This document shows positions 1 to 11,652 of a stretch of DNA of 64,000 bases, piece after piece (the first letter of the stretch is position 1; each line of letters begins with the position of its first letter). The translations under genes and the position numbers were made by a program. This DNA is from Trichinella spiralis. Lineage: Eukaryota > Nematoda > Enoplea > Trichinellida > Trichinellidae. Below the pieces are notes generated by a model that was not told the origin of the DNA, did no database searches, and was given only the letters and a program-made list of their open reading frames with translations. Location: assembly GCA_000181795.3 (NCBI GenBank), contig CM012953.1:19225955-19289954 (forward strand), written 5' to 3'.

Positions 1-1884
1 TACATGATAAACCTAATTTTGGACACTTGTAGCATGCTGTTGGCATCAGTTTGTTGCCCTTGTAAACTTTATAGCCTAATGAGTATAATTATGAAACACT
101 TTATGCATTGCTAAATTTATTCAAAATAAACTCACCACAGGATTTTTGATGCGAGAACATTTTTAGTATTTTATAGGGTTGTTATGTTTTAAAACTTAAA
201 GATGTTGATTTTTATAAATGATCAAAATTTTAAACTTATACTAGCGAACGTTCAAAGTAAAAGTAAATCAAACCGCAAATATGCATGCCTATTCGTAAAA
301 CAACTATATTTCCTTCATTACTCACAATACCTGGAATTTTATTCAAAGCTTTTCATATTGTTTTTTGCATTTAACCGCCGAAATTAATTTTTTTATTTTG
401 TTTATATTTATCAGTTTTAACATGCTTAAGTAAGTTCAATAACAATTTTGTTTTTCTTACATAAAATATTGAATGAAAGTGACTTCTATGTATGGAACAC
501 AGTTGTTACATATATGCGCATATATACAATATGAAACATATTAACTTCTTTATTAAGGTATGTATTAAGTAGATAATCCATTAATAACTGGGTGATTAAG
601 CCGATAGTTGTTACTGCATGAAATAAAATCAAAAATTCATTATATTTGAAGTAATTAATTCTTTTATTTCTTCTTTTTATTAATTTAAACTAAAGTTAAT
701 AAAAAATATTATTACTAATGGTTTCTATTAAAGCAGATGCAAAAAATGTACAATTGAATAACCTGAAAAACTGTTAGTTGAAAATCATACAATTAATTAT
801 CAGTAACATTAAAATGTACAGTGCAAAAAATTATTCTATTATTATTATATATTTATTTTCAAATCATTTGTTCTGAAATATCATGTTGTGAATAATTATG
901 AGAGTTAATTAAATTTTTAAAAATTATTTTATATACATATTGTTTACTTGTTTTGCAAAAATGAAGTTTTTAACTTTATTAATAATCTGTAATCATAAAT
1001 TCGTTTTTCAATCAACATGATATTAAATTATATTTTACTGCAAAATTTAAGATTATACAAAAAAGAAGAACATTATTTTAAAGTAATATTAAACATGTCA
1101 ATAAACTTTGCATGCTATGCATAAAAAGTTAATGAAGCAATGTTTTTGCAAAAATGGGTTTCATTGAAAATAATTTTATAACAAGAAACTGCTGATTTTA
1201 TTACTTACTCTATTGTTTTAATTTTACGCCTGACTCTCTTTTTTCATTAAAATAAATTGCATTAAAATTTACCTAAAAATGTCAGATCATAAACTTACAA
1301 TCAGCAAATTTCAGCTTTCAAATCCATAAAGAAAAGCTAAAGCATGCAAAATTTTGCTTATTTTGCTTATTTTGCTTATTTCAGTTTAATTCAAAAATTT
1401 GATTTTTTAAATGAAAATAGGCAAATAAAAAATAAAATTGAAATGATGGAAAAAATAATAGTAGCGAGGCGTGCACATCTTTCATCCACACATTAATAGC
1501 CAATTATTATTTAAAATTTTGAATAAAAAGTTCAAAAAATGGTATGGCTAATTATACTTATTATTCATTGTACAAATTATCTGCTACATTAAATGCTTCA
1601 ACATGAATTATTGTGTGCGTATTCATTGAAGCTAACAAATGCTATCAGATAAATAATAAAAATGTAATCTCAGTGCGCTGCTTTCATAAACAAAGCACAG
1701 TTCTTGATTTCACAATTCAAGAGAGTTAGGCAAGCAATGAATGCTAAGTGGAATATTGCAAAATATATATGCTGCGTTCCATCAAGCATTTTATTTACAT
1801 CCAGTTAAACGCTGCATCGCATGCTATGATTATTAATAAATAGAATTTTAACAAATTTGACTAAATCGTTTATTACATTATAAT
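1..1884. other. AT-rich intergenic DNA, no gene seen
   Basis: Very AT-rich sequence with only short chance reading frames. There are no splice-bounded coding segments and no RNA gene. It ends abruptly at the GC-rich left edge of the Gypsy fossil. Confidence 0.7.
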
Positions 1885-2276
1885 TGCAACAAGCCGCTCT
1901 CTCGGACGGGCTCGTTCGTCACCCCATCAGGGCTATTATCACAATCATCGCTAGGCGACGACGGGCCGGTGTCGACCGGCGGGTTCCTCCGCGCGATCAT
2001 ATCCTCCGTTTGGCTTCCGCCGGCTCAGCTGTCCTTTCTTCCGCGTTCACGCTCTCTGGAAACATTGTCGCATTTACAAGACAGGTAAAGTGCACAATGT
2101 TTATTAACAAATCCGAACAAGGAATGTCACCGATGTGCCATAGAAAAATTCCAGAACCAACAACCACACACGCTCGCTCACTACCAACCACCGTGCTACC
2201 GTAATCCTTTTTCGATCTTCAAGTATCCCTCTGTTTACGGTAGCTTTGCTGCTCTTCTTCCAATTCGTTCGCTACA
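1885..2276 (-). repeat. 3' LTR of Gypsy copy A
   Basis: Plus strand begins TGCAAC and ends GCTACA. On the minus strand it is preceded by a purine-rich tract (GGAAGGGGGATGTGG), as expected for second-strand priming next to a 3' LTR. It aligns along its length with 5289-5721 but is clearly diverged. The CTACCGTAA / TTACGGTAG inverted repeat is kept at 2196-2243. Confidence 0.82.
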
Positions 2277-2336
2277 CCACATCCCCCTTCCTTCTGCACA
2301 CTCCCGCTAGTTCAACTTTTTCTGGACCAGATATGG

Positions 2337-3219
2337 TCAGTCCCAGTGAGCTCCTAGCTTCGTTTTGACAGGCACTTGCAGCCAAACATGATCGCCCGGT
2401 TTGTACACATGTCCGTGCGCCTTTTTAGCCTTCCAAAACATTTGTCGACGCTGTTCCAGGCCTGCTTTGGCTCGGACTGTGTCGAACAGCTGCTCTAGTT
2501 CGTGGCGCAAGCGTTGGACATATACCCGGTAGTTTCCTCCAGCGCGCCGTGTAGCAACCCGCATATCATATCCGCTGATAGCCTCAGCTCCCTCCCAAAT
2601 AATATTCAGCCAGATGTGGCACCAGTGGTGTGGTGGACGCTAGACCGGTACGCCAGAAGCACCCGGTCAAGATGGACATACCAGTCCTCCGGCTGGTTGA
2701 TGGACACCTTCACCAGCATATCAATAAGTGTCTGGTTTATCCTCTCTACCATACCGTCACACTGTGGGTGGTAGGCCGTAATCCTGGTCTTGGCAACGCT
2801 GAACAGCCGGCATACCTCTCTTATCACCTCTGCCTCGAAGTTACGGCCCTAGTCTGAGTGCAGTGTCTCTGGTGCTCTGAAACGGCAGAAAATGCCGTTC
2901 ACTAGGGCTGTGGCCACCGTGACCTCCTCAGAATCAGGCAGTGGGAATGCTTCTGGCCATTGAAAAAGTAATCGTACACCACCAAGATGTAGCGATTGCC
3001 GCGCCGAGTTTCCTCCAGTGGGCCCCGCAAGTCCAACCCCACTCGCTGGAAGCGCCGGCTAACCGGGTGGATCTGCATCAGGGCCTGTCGCCTTTTCGTC
3101 AGAGTCGCCCGGGCATGTCTGCGTTGGATTCGTGGCCCCGCACTGCCTGTAGACTCTTCAGGATAGGGCATCGGCGTTCCGGTGTTGTGGTCCAGGCCGG
3201 TGGACAACTTCGAATTCAT
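2337..3219 (-). pseudogene. Gypsy integrase remnant (copy A)
   Basis: Contains the integrase core blocks RRFQRVGLDLRGPLEETRRG and ITAYHPQCDGMVERINQTL. A C-terminal piece (2337-2564) includes KPGDHVWLQVPVKTKLG, the chromo/GPY-side segment typical of Gypsy integrases. Integrase of this family inserts the cDNA into the host genome. Here it is a fossil. Confidence 0.85.
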
Positions 3220-3335
3220 ACTCTGCCAGCCGCTCCAGCCAGCGGACTACCGGCCCTGGGTTCCCGGAAGTTCCTGAGCCACCTCAACGCGCTGTGGTCT
3301 GCGTGGGCTGTAAACTTTCTACTGTATAGGTACGA

Positions 3336-4634
3336 TCAAAAGTGGCGCGTAGCCCAAACGATGGCAAGCACCTCCCGCCGCATGGCACAGTACTTCTGCT
3401 CTGGTTGCGACAATGATCGACTGACATAAGCTATCACCGCCAGGAGACCTTGATCGTGCGGATGCGAGAAGACAGCACTGAGGGCGTATTCACTCGCGTC
3501 AACGTCCAGCAAGAACAGCCGGTCGAAGTAGGGGTAGGTCATAACAGACGAGGTGCAGAGGGCAGTCTTGAGCTTGGTCAGGGCATCCTCTTGTTCTGAT
3601 GCCCAACTCCACCAATGGCCTTTCCTGACCAGTATATGGAGAGGACCCGCGATGCCGGCAAAGTTTTTGACGAACCGACGCTAATATGAAGCAACGCAAA
3701 AAAATTGCTGGATTTCTTTCACGCAGAGGGGTCTGGGCAACCCTTCTACCGCCGATGTTTTCTCTGAGTTTGTTCCTATTCCGTGCTGTGCTACGACATG
3801 ACCCAGATACTATACACTTCGACGCATCAGCTGGCACTTCTATGGCTTGATCTTCAGCCCCACGGACTGCAGGCGGTGGAGCACCTTGATCAGTCGTTCC
3901 AGATGTTCCTCCTCTGTCCGCACGTAGACGATAATGTCGTCTAGGTACACCAAGCAGGCCTTGCATGTCAACCCCCTCAAAGCGTTTTCCATCATCCGTT
4001 GGATATTGGCATGACACAGGCCGAATGACATGACCTTGAATTGAAAGAGACTCATCGACGAGGAGAAGGCTATTTTCTCCCGGTCTCTTTCCGCGACTTC
4101 GACCTACCAGTAGCCGGACGCCAAGTCGAGCGTGCTGAACCATTTGGCAAATGCCAGCACATCAAGCGTATCGTCTATGTGCGGGAGGGGTTGGGCGTCG
4201 ACGCATGTAAAAGCATTCAGTTCGTGGTAGTCGACGCAGTGGGCTTGGGGAAGGCGGCGGGCTGGCAGTCACAATGGCTAAGTCCCTCCGGTCTCGATGC
4301 GGTGGAGTTCGTCAACGCCAGCACCTGAGTCAGGATTTGCGTCCCGTGAATTGGCGACAACCGCTGCGCTGATGCCGGGCTGCCCAGCTGGTGCTGACGC
4401 ATGCTCGATCCTCACGTATCCTTTTATCGTACCCTTTTCCCTCTTCAAGGGCTCCCTGCCGGATGCGCTATGCCAGAGAGACTCAGGTATCACGGAGACC
4501 ACCGCCCTGGTTTCTAACAATAAAGAGACCCTCGTCCCGTTCAGCTTACCGTTTACACATGGCGTGTTGCCTGCTTGCAGTCCGGCCATGACCAAAACCC
4601 TGCGGTTTTCAAGTCCGCCGCTTTGCGTGCCCAT
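3336..4634 (-). pseudogene. Gypsy protease, reverse transcriptase and RNase H remnants (copy A)
   Basis: 4278-4634 looks like the retropepsin region of a Gypsy polyprotein. 3840-4055 has the RT palm with YLDDIIVY, preceded by the FQFKVMSFGL block. 3336-3542 has the RNase H start (FLLDVDASEYALSAVFS). The order protease-RT-RNase H-integrase is that of Ty3/Gypsy, not Copia. The region is broken. Confidence 0.85.
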
Positions 4635-4973
4635 TGGCTTTCAGTGGTTTTGGCGCCTTTTGTTGGGGCAGTCGCGTCAGAGGTGGCTCAAGCCACCGTA
4701 ATTAAAACAGCCGTCTCTTCTTTCGACGGGTCGTACAGCCGCCAGCTCCTGCCTTTCCAGCTTCAGGGAAAGCTTGCTCACCTCGCACCTCGCACGCACA
4801 CGCGTCGATAGACTGGGACGCTTCGGTTTCCTCCGGTTTTGGATTACCGGTGTATGACTGCCGCCTCTGGTGGAAATCTTCTTCAGACCGCATGACCTAA
4901 CTGACCAGCCTATGAGCTTCGGTAAGTGTTGTCGGTTTCTGCAGCCTGATCGCCATATACGCCTCTTTTGAAG

Positions 4974-5159
4974 TTATCCTCTGGCAAAACGCGCCGCAAG
5001 GTCGCGTTCTGACAAGCCGGCTCTGTGTCCAACCTCTTCTACCTCTTGGGCGTATTGCTCGATAGTTTGTCCTTCACGTTGATGCAGGGTGTGGAACCGC
5101 TCGATCAGCCACCGTGTTGACTCCTCCGGGCCGTATGTGCCCAGCAATCGCTTCTTCAA
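4974..5159 (-). pseudogene. Gypsy gag remnant (copy A)
   Basis: The translated segment has the retrotransposon gag core pattern (WLIERFHTLHQREGQTIEQY followed by a short helical stretch). In a live element gag builds the virus-like particle. Here it is a fossil remnant. An almost identical remnant lies at 11171-11356. Confidence 0.8.
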
Positions 5160-5288
5160 CTCCTCAAAGGAGTTCTCCCATGCTTGTCCGCTGGGTAGAG
5201 CTCACGGCGGACTGAGTCGTTCAGCAGGAGAAAAGTCGGGGGCAGGCTATAGGAGGCCGATAGTGTTATTTCCCGGACAGGCCCTGAA

Positions 5289-5721
5289 TGTAACGAGTCG
5301 GTCTCTCAGGCGGGCTCATTCGTTACCCCATCAGGATTATTAGCACAGTCATCGCTAGGCGACGACGGGCCGTCGTCAACCGTCGGGTTTTCTGCGCAGA
5401 CTTATTCTCCGCTTGACTTCTGCTAGCTCAGTTCTCCCTTCTTCCATGTCTGCGCTTTACCGGTAACATTATCGCAATCACAAGACAAGAAAGGAACGCA
5501 GTATTTCTTAGCGTCTGTGAACAAGGACCGTCACTGACTTGGCACAGCAGGATTCCAACGACAACAGCAACATACGCACCAACCAACGCACTACCGTAAT
5601 CCTCTTTTGATCTTCAAGTACATATCCGCTTACGGTAGCTCCATTTTTTTTACTTCGTTGTCTGTACAAATACAGTTGTAAGCTGAATCCGTGTCCATTA
5701 CACCCATTTCCGGCGTCTACA
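5289..5721 (-). repeat. 5' LTR of Gypsy copy A
   Basis: Starts TGTAACG and ends TCTACA on the plus strand (TG...CA ends). It matches 10609-11041 in inverse orientation with only about four visible differences over 433 bp. It contains an inverted repeat CTACCGTAA / TTACGGTAG (5591-5638) kept in all LTRs of this family here. Confidence 0.88.
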
Positions 5722-5776
5722 AATATTTGACATGAAAGCTGTTCCAAAAAGAGCTTTTACCATTATATGATATATA

Positions 5777-6141
5777 TGTTGGCAACTGGAGGTACATCAA
5801 CACCTGACCATATGAATGACGTGGGAGTACGATAGATGGCGTACTGTAGAGAGTGGCGAGGAAGCGTCGGGAAGCTGCGTGTTTGTCAGTGATATCCATT
5901 CTGTGCTGTGTGATTGTCCTTTGTGTTCGTGTGGTGTTTGATCAGTGTACATCTGTGTTCATTGATAACTGTTCACCTTCGTTGAATAAAGCTCGTTTCT
6001 ACTGTTTTGTCTTACGTTGTTAGATGTTCAGGAACGAACGTCAGTCGTGTTGGGATTAGGCAATCATTGTTGATTTGACCTGCAGCCAAAATAAAATTCT
6101 ATAGTCCAGTAACTCGCTGGCGACACGGTTCTGTCGCCAAC
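5777..6141 (+). repeat. 5' LTR of BEL/Pao copy A
   Basis: Starts TGTTGGCAAC and ends TCGCCAACA (short inverted ends), with a poly(A)-type AATAAA in the middle. It aligns with 9161-9509 along its length. Confidence 0.82.
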
Positions 6142-6333
6142 ACATTTGGCCCTCTGAGCAGGTGAAACTCGAAGCAAGCGACCTACGGATCGTTAATACC
6201 ATGGCGTCCGCGGCGCAGTCAGCCCTAAGAAACTCACCGCTTTCAAGAATCAGTTGAAGCGGCTATCGGCAGAACTCGGAGAGTTGTGCATAAGGTCGGC
6301 CGACGTCTTCGAGGTGGAGGAAACTGACGACAT

Positions 6334-6543
6334 GTGCTGGCGGAACCTTCTGATGAGCCTCTGGCAAGGACCAAATCTGAGATGGGACAGCTGCAGGGAA
6401 CGCCGCTAGTGGTCGATGTCTTGATCAGCATCGACTACTATTATGAATTCGTGACTGGTCGCATTAGAAGAGCGACCGGCGGGTCTGTGGCCGTGGGGAC
6501 CCACCTTGGATGGATCATCTTCAGAAGGACTGAACTAAGACGG
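6334..6543 (+). pseudogene. BEL/Pao protease-side remnant
   Basis: A translated block carries VVDVLISIDYYYEFVTGRI and VAVGTHLGWIIF, the pattern at the end of the aspartic-protease region of BEL/Pao polyproteins. Fossil. Confidence 0.75.
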
Positions 6544-7676
6544 TCCTCTGAAGGACGACATCACCCTGCGGAAATTTTGGGAGGTTCATGTCGTTCGGAA
6601 TAGTGCCGGTCGAAGACACTGCTGCAGATGGAGCCACGGCATTGAAGAATTCTAAGGAAGCGGTCTGCCTCGACGTGGGGAGGTATCAGGTTCATCTCCC
6701 CAGGATCCCTGGACGGCCGGACCTTTCCAACAACTACCCGCAGGCCAAACGTTGACTGCTGGCTTTCAAGCGGCGGGTGAATGCGCGCGAGGAAGATGGC
6801 GCGCACTACTTCTCAGACATGAAGCGGTACCTCGACGAGGAATGGGCGGAACCAGTGACGGCAGTCAGTCCGCCGAGGCGAACGTGGTATCTTCCGCATC
6901 ATGCGGTCTACTAGGGATCAGGCGACGAGCGGAAGTGTCGGGTCATGTTCGATGGAGCCGCACCGTACGACGGGACCACGTTGAACAGCCAACTGGAGGC
7001 GGGACGAAACCTCCAGATTGATCTGCTGCGGGCCATCCTCTGCTTCCGCCGCCTTTGTGTCAGATTGCAGGCAGACATCAGAACGACGCACCTGCAGATC
7101 TGAGTGCGGGAGGAAGATCTGGATGCCTACAGATTTCTCTGGTGGGATGACGAGCGGAGGATCCGCAAGTACCGCCTCACCTGAGTCTGTTTTGGGCTGA
7201 AGTGCTCCATCTTCCTGGCGCTGGGCACCGTGAGGTCGCATGCTCGACGGTACCAAGCGTCAGCACCCTGAGCGGCTGAAGAGGTGCTACACAACATGTA
7301 TATGGATGACTTGGACACCTCTTGTAACTCACTTGGGGAAGTCTGGATTTTGGTGGATCAGCCGCATTTGTTACTGGCTTCTGGAGGGTTCCATCTCCAT
7401 AAATGGGCTAGCAATGAACCCGTCGCCCTCAGAGCCATCCCTGTCGAAAAGACTGCGAAGGGAACGGGAGGACGTCCCTGGAAGACATTGGGGATTAATT
7501 GGGAGCGCGATGATGACCACGTGACATTAGTGGCGCCGGAGAAGACACGCCCAGAGGGCGGGGACAAGAAACGGCAGATGCTGAGTGCTGCGTCCTGCAT
7601 TTTCGACCCGATAGGGTGTCTGGCTCCTTTTCTCGTGTGAACGAAGATCCTCTTCCAGTCATTATGGCAAAGAGGA

Positions 7677-8171
7677 GTGGCTTGGGATGAGTCTCTTCCA
7701 GAGGAAGTAGAACGGCACTGGGTCATTTGGAAGCGGGAGCTTGTTGACCTCCCATTCGTCAGGTTTCCCCGCGCCTTAGTGCCTGTGCCTCTGGAACAAG
7801 CAAAGCGGACTGAGCTTCATGCCTTCTGTGACGCTTCAGAGCGGGCCTACGGTGCGGTAGTCTACCTGCGGGTGGAAACCGCGTCCGGATCCGAGCGGGT
7901 GAGCTTGGTGGCAGCGAAGACCCGCATCACCCCCGTGAAACGACTGAGTCTCCTGAGGTTGGAGCTCAAGGGGGCCCTGACTGCCCTGCGGTTGATCCGT
8001 TTCGCCCAAGAAGCGCTGCAGCTAGACATATGCTCCATCTCATGCTGGGGTGACAGCAAAATCACACTGGCGTGGGTGCGGTCGGCGACAAGTCGCTGGA
8101 AGCCGTTGTGTGGAAGAGATCCAGCATTTGGTGGAACCTGCGTGCTGGAGGCACTGCCCTGGGAGAAGTAA
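7677..8171 (+). pseudogene. BEL/Pao RNase H remnant
   Basis: A 164-residue segment contains TELHAFCDASERAYGAVVYL, a conserved AAKTRITPVKRLSLLRLELK block, and CWGDSKITLAWV. Together these are the Pao RNase H region (peptidase A17/Pao family models). It is the longest readable piece of this fossil. Confidence 0.85.
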
Positions 8172-8479
8172 CCCTGCCGACTTGCTGAGTTGTGGGGCAT
8201 CCTTGTAGGAGCTAGCCGTGAATAGTTTTTGCTGGCAGGGGCCAAAATGGCTAGACGGGCCGACAGAGGCATGGTCCCGGAGACGAAGTTCATTCGAACG
8301 CAGCTCCCCGTTACCACCCAACGAAGATAGAACCCCCCACGATGCGCTGCTAGTTTTGGTGGTGGCCCACACCATTGCTGACTTTTTCCACCCCGAAAGG
8401 TACAGCGACATCGTAAGGCTGTTTTGGATCAGCGCCCTTTGCCTGCGCTTTGTGAGGAACTGCCGCTCCGCCGCTGGAG

Positions 8480-8950
8480 ATCGACGTTGACCAGGTCCTG
8501 AGAGATTTGGCTGGACAAAGAATTCAGTGGAAGTTTATCCCACCAAGAGCGCCATGGATGAAAGACTATTGACAGCGCCTCATCTGGACCACGAAGGAGT
8601 CTCTTCAGAAGGTTCTAGGTCAGGCGCTGTTAAGCGATGAGGAGCTCCGTACCCTCCTGTGTGAGGTCGACGCTTGCCTCAACGCCCGGCCCCTAACACT
8701 CATGGAAGAAGCAACTGACAAACTCGTCCCCCTCAGCTCGTTCCTGCTGCTGATTCGAAGGTCAACATCCAAATTGGCACTCCTCAGAGCGCAGGCCCGG
8801 CAGCTGTATAGCCGGTGGCGCTACCGGCAGCAGTTGATCGGTGAATGGTGGCGGCGTTGGAGAAGCGGATATCTTGCCACCTTGCTAACGCGCCGAAAAT
8901 GGAAGAGCAGCACAGAGGGGCCGAAACTGACGACCTCGTCTTGATATTGG
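8480..8950 (+). pseudogene. BEL/Pao integrase C-terminal remnant (copy A)
   Basis: Readable blocks matching the end of BEL/Pao integrases are the IQWKFIPPRAPW pattern and, near 8.66-8.73 kb, LLCEVDACLNARPLTLMEEA. The same region is found again, diverged, at 12.7-13.1 kb. Fossil. Confidence 0.75.
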
Positions 8951-9160
8951 AAGACAATGTCCCTCGAACACGATGCTCCTTCAGAGTGGTGACGGAACTT
9001 ATCCCAGGCAGCGACGGCGTGGCCTGAGCGACACGGCGCCGGGTCTCAACTGCTGAGGTGACCAGGCCCGTTGCCAAGCTGGTGATGCTGGAGCCAGCAA
9101 GCATCAGTGATGGGAGAACGAGTCTCCCATCCAGGGAGTAAACGTCGGCATTGCAGATAC

Positions 9161-9509
9161 TGTCGGCGACGCTATAGAACCTGCGTGTCGGGATTGAATA
9201 CGGTAACGTACGGACAGGAGTGACGAGGAAGTGTGAAAATGCTGTGTGTTTGTTAGCGATCTCCGTACTGTGTTGTCTGATTGTCCTTAGTGTTCGTGCA
9301 GTGCTTGGTCAGTGTACATTTGTGTCCATTAATAAACGTTCACTTTCATTGAATAAAACCGGTTTCCACTGTTTTGTCTTACGTTTTTACACGTTCGTGA
9401 ACGAACATCGGTCGTGTTGCAGTTAGGCAATCATAAATCATTTGACCTGATGCCAAAATAAAATTCTACAGTCCACTAACTCGCTTGCGACACGGTTTTG
9501 TCGCCAACA
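9161..9509 (+). repeat. 3' LTR of BEL/Pao copy A
   Basis: Starts TGTCGGCGAC and ends TCGCCAACA. It shares the AATAAA block and the downstream CACTGTTTTGTCTTACGT with the 5' LTR. Confidence 0.82.
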
Positions 9510-9513
9510 CAAA

Positions 9514-9845
9514 TGTTACAGATTCCAACACAACATCAAAACCTGAATATCAAAACTCTACAGTAGGAAGATCAGCAGTAACATCGTGAGGTGTGTGAAG
9601 TTGTTGTAATAGCGAATTTTAGTCGTGTGTGTTGTGGTCTGTGTATCCTTTTCGTGTGTGTTGTTGTCTGTATAGTTTGTTTCTAGTCAAATAAAGCGTT
9701 GCTATTCTCTTTTGAGATTCGAGAGTTTTCGTGGGTCTTTCCAATCGAAAGACCTGTTGGAATACCAATCATGTTAGACGTGACTGGAAACATTAGAGAT
9801 TATAGGTTGTAAGTCGTTGGGTAAACGACACGGATTCAAAGCGGG
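9514..9845 (+). repeat. LTR-like segment, older BEL/Pao relative
   Basis: Begins TGTTACAG four bases after the BEL copy A LTR. It resembles it loosely in layout: a GTGTGTGAAGTTGTTGT stretch, then TCAAATAAAG, then a tail ending in GACACGG. No partner LTR or target duplication was found, and the right end is uncertain. Confidence 0.45.
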
Positions 9846-10141
9846 AACCGTAAAACCGAAGATAGAACTCAGCGGTTCAAATTAGTCAACCGCGGTTTAA
9901 TTAGACAGTCCACTTGAACTTGATTATAGCTATCAAGTAAAAAGGAATACACCGGCCATAACAACAAATATTGTTGAGAAATCTTTTCTCAATATCTGCT
10001 CATCACTATGTAAAAATTCCCGTGGCAACAAAGCATTGCTCCTGGTACGAAAACAACAATTGCGCGACGCCAGTTGCATCCTTTGTTTTTCTTGATGTTA
10101 AACAATGGAATGGCAATTAAATCATCAAAAAGTCAGCGTCC

Positions 10142-10507
10142 TGTAATATATTTGTCACAACTTTTGTGGTCAGTTGCTGAAAAAGCGTCAAATTGAAATG
10201 AGGCTGACAGCGCACCTGTTCAGATTCCGGCTAAGCTGCACAGTCTAAGGGATGGCGTGCCCACGCCGATTTATAATTGCTTTTCATTTTTTTATCGAGG
10301 ACGCCGGATGCGGAGTGACGCCAAGAAAAAGATATAAATACAAGTGCGGAGGGAGGAGGGACATTAACACGGAACACGCCGTATCGAATACCGCCTGAAC
10401 CGTTTCTTTTCTCTCGCTACATCATTATTGTTACTCACTGTTTGTTCTGAATAAACCGATTCTTAGTCAAACCCACTGTCATTGATATTTTATATTTAAC
10501 ACATACA
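10142..10507 (+). repeat. Solo LTR with 4-bp target-site duplication
   Basis: A 366-bp block begins TGTAATATA and ends ACATACA. It is flanked on both sides by GTCC (10138-10141 and 10508-10511). Inside are a TATA box (TATAAATA, 10333-10340) and AATAAA (10450-10455), in the order expected for U3-R-U5 read on the plus strand. Recombination between the two LTRs of one element leaves exactly this footprint. A 4-5 bp duplication and TGTAA start suit Gypsy. Confidence 0.82.
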
Positions 10508-10608
10508 GTCCACTACCAAAGAATCCTCAAGTTCGAACTAAAGATTTTTCAACAAATATCATTAACATCATTCAAAATTCAAAATTTAGTTTTCAAAGAA
10601 AAAATATT

Positions 10609-11041
10609 TGTAAACGCCGTAAATGGGAGTAATGGACACGGATTCAGCTGACAACTGTATTTGTACAGACAACGAAGTAAAAAAAATGGAGCTACCGTAA
10701 GCGGATATGTACTTGAAGATCAAAAGAGGATTACGGTAGTGCGTTGGTTGGTGCGTATGTTGCTGTTGTCGTTGGAATCCTGCTGTGCCAAGTCAGTGAC
10801 GGTCCTTGTTCACAGACGCTAAGAAATACTGCGTTCCTTTCTTGTCTTGTGATTGCGATAATGTTACCGGTAAAGCGCAGACATGGAAGAAGGGAGAACT
10901 GAGCTAGCAGAAGTCAAGCGGAGAATAAGTCTGCGCAGAAAACCCGACGGTTGACGACGGCCCGTCGTCGCCTAGCGATGACTGTGCTAATAATCCTGAT
11001 GGGGTAACGAATGAGCCCGCCTGAGAGACCGACTCGTTACA
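10609..11041 (+). repeat. 5' LTR of Gypsy copy B
   Basis: Starts TGTAAACG and ends CGTTACA. Near-perfect inverse match to 5289-5721. The inverted repeat CTACCGTAA / TTACGGTAG is at 10692-10739. Confidence 0.87.
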
Positions 11042-11400
11042 TTCAGGGCCTGTCCGGGAAATAACACTATCGGCCTCCTATAGCCTGCCCCCGACTTTTC
11101 TCCTGCTGAACGACTCAGTCCGCCGTGAGCTCTACCCAGCGGACAAGCATGGGAGAACTCCTTTGAGGAGTTGAAGAAGCGATTGCTGGGCACATACGGC
11201 CCGGAGGAGTCAACACGGTGGCTGATCGAGCGGTTCCACACCCTGCATCAACGTGAAGGACAAACTATCGAGCAATACGCCCAAGAGGTAGAAGAGGTTG
11301 GACACAGAGCCGGCTTGTCAGAACGCGACCTTGCGGCGCGTTTTGCCAGAGGATAACTTCAAAAGAGGCGTATATGGCGATCAGGCTGCAGAAACCGACA

Positions 11401-11652
11401 NCNNCTTACCGNAANGNTCATATGGCTGGTCANGNNANGNTCATGNNNNCNGANGAAGATTTNCCNCNANNAGGNCGGNNAGTNNNNCNACCGGGTAATC
11501 CNAAANCCGGAGGAAACCNGAANCGNCCCANTCTATCNACGCGTGTGCGTGCGAGGTGNGAGGTGANCNAAGCNTTTCCCTGAAAGCTGGNAAAGGGCAG
11601 NGAGCTNTGGGCGGGNCTGTACGACCCGGTCGAAANGAAGNAGACGGGCGTG
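11401..11652. other. Block of scattered ambiguous bases (N)
   Basis: Single Ns and short N runs are mixed with called bases, not one solid gap. The block lies inside Gypsy copy B opposite the corresponding part of copy A (about 4.7-4.9 kb). This suggests an uncertain consensus caused by near-identical repeats. Confidence 0.9.

Larger units (their letters stand above)
1885..5721 (-). mobile_element. Ty3/Gypsy LTR retrotransposon fossil (copy A)
   Basis: Reads right to left: 5' LTR 5289-5721, gag remnant near 5.0-5.2 kb, protease near 4.3-4.6 kb, reverse transcriptase and RNase H 3.3-4.1 kb, integrase 2.6-3.2 kb, polypurine tract next to 2277, 3' LTR 1885-2276. Family marks seen are YLDDI in the RT, DVDASEYA in the RNase H and ITAYHPQCDGMVERIN in the integrase. 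It is broken in many places. The two LTRs differ clearly in length (433 versus 392 bp) and sequence, so it is either old or a recombinant of two subfamilies. No matching short target duplication was found at its outer ends. Its 5' third is almost identical to copy B at 10.6 kb. Confidence 0.9.
5777..9509 (+). mobile_element. BEL/Pao LTR retrotransposon fossil (copy A)
   Basis: Bounded by two LTRs, 5777-6141 and 9161-9509, which share an AATAAA block and the end GTCGCCAACA. Internal parts in order are a protease-side block with the Pao mark DVLISIDYYYEFVTGRIRR, an RT block with WYLPHHAV and RVMFDGA (6.8-7.0 kb), the RNase H region with LHAFCDASERAYGAVVYLR (7.7-8.2 kb), and the integrase C-terminal side with NARPLTLMEE (8.5-8.95 kb). 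These marks are specific to BEL/Pao. It is broken in many places. No matching target duplication was seen. The LTRs are diverged, so it is not a recent insertion. Confidence 0.88.

Noticed and set aside
1884-2204. 106-codon open frame read as a possible gene
   Set aside because: It lies wholly within the 3' LTR of Gypsy copy A and has no family resemblance.
1881-5725. Target-site duplication around Gypsy copy A (TAAT versus AATA)
   Set aside because: The 4-mers do not match in register, and AT-rich flanks make chance similarity likely.
5772-9514. Target-site duplication around BEL/Pao copy A
   Set aside because: ATATA on the left and CAAAT on the right do not match.
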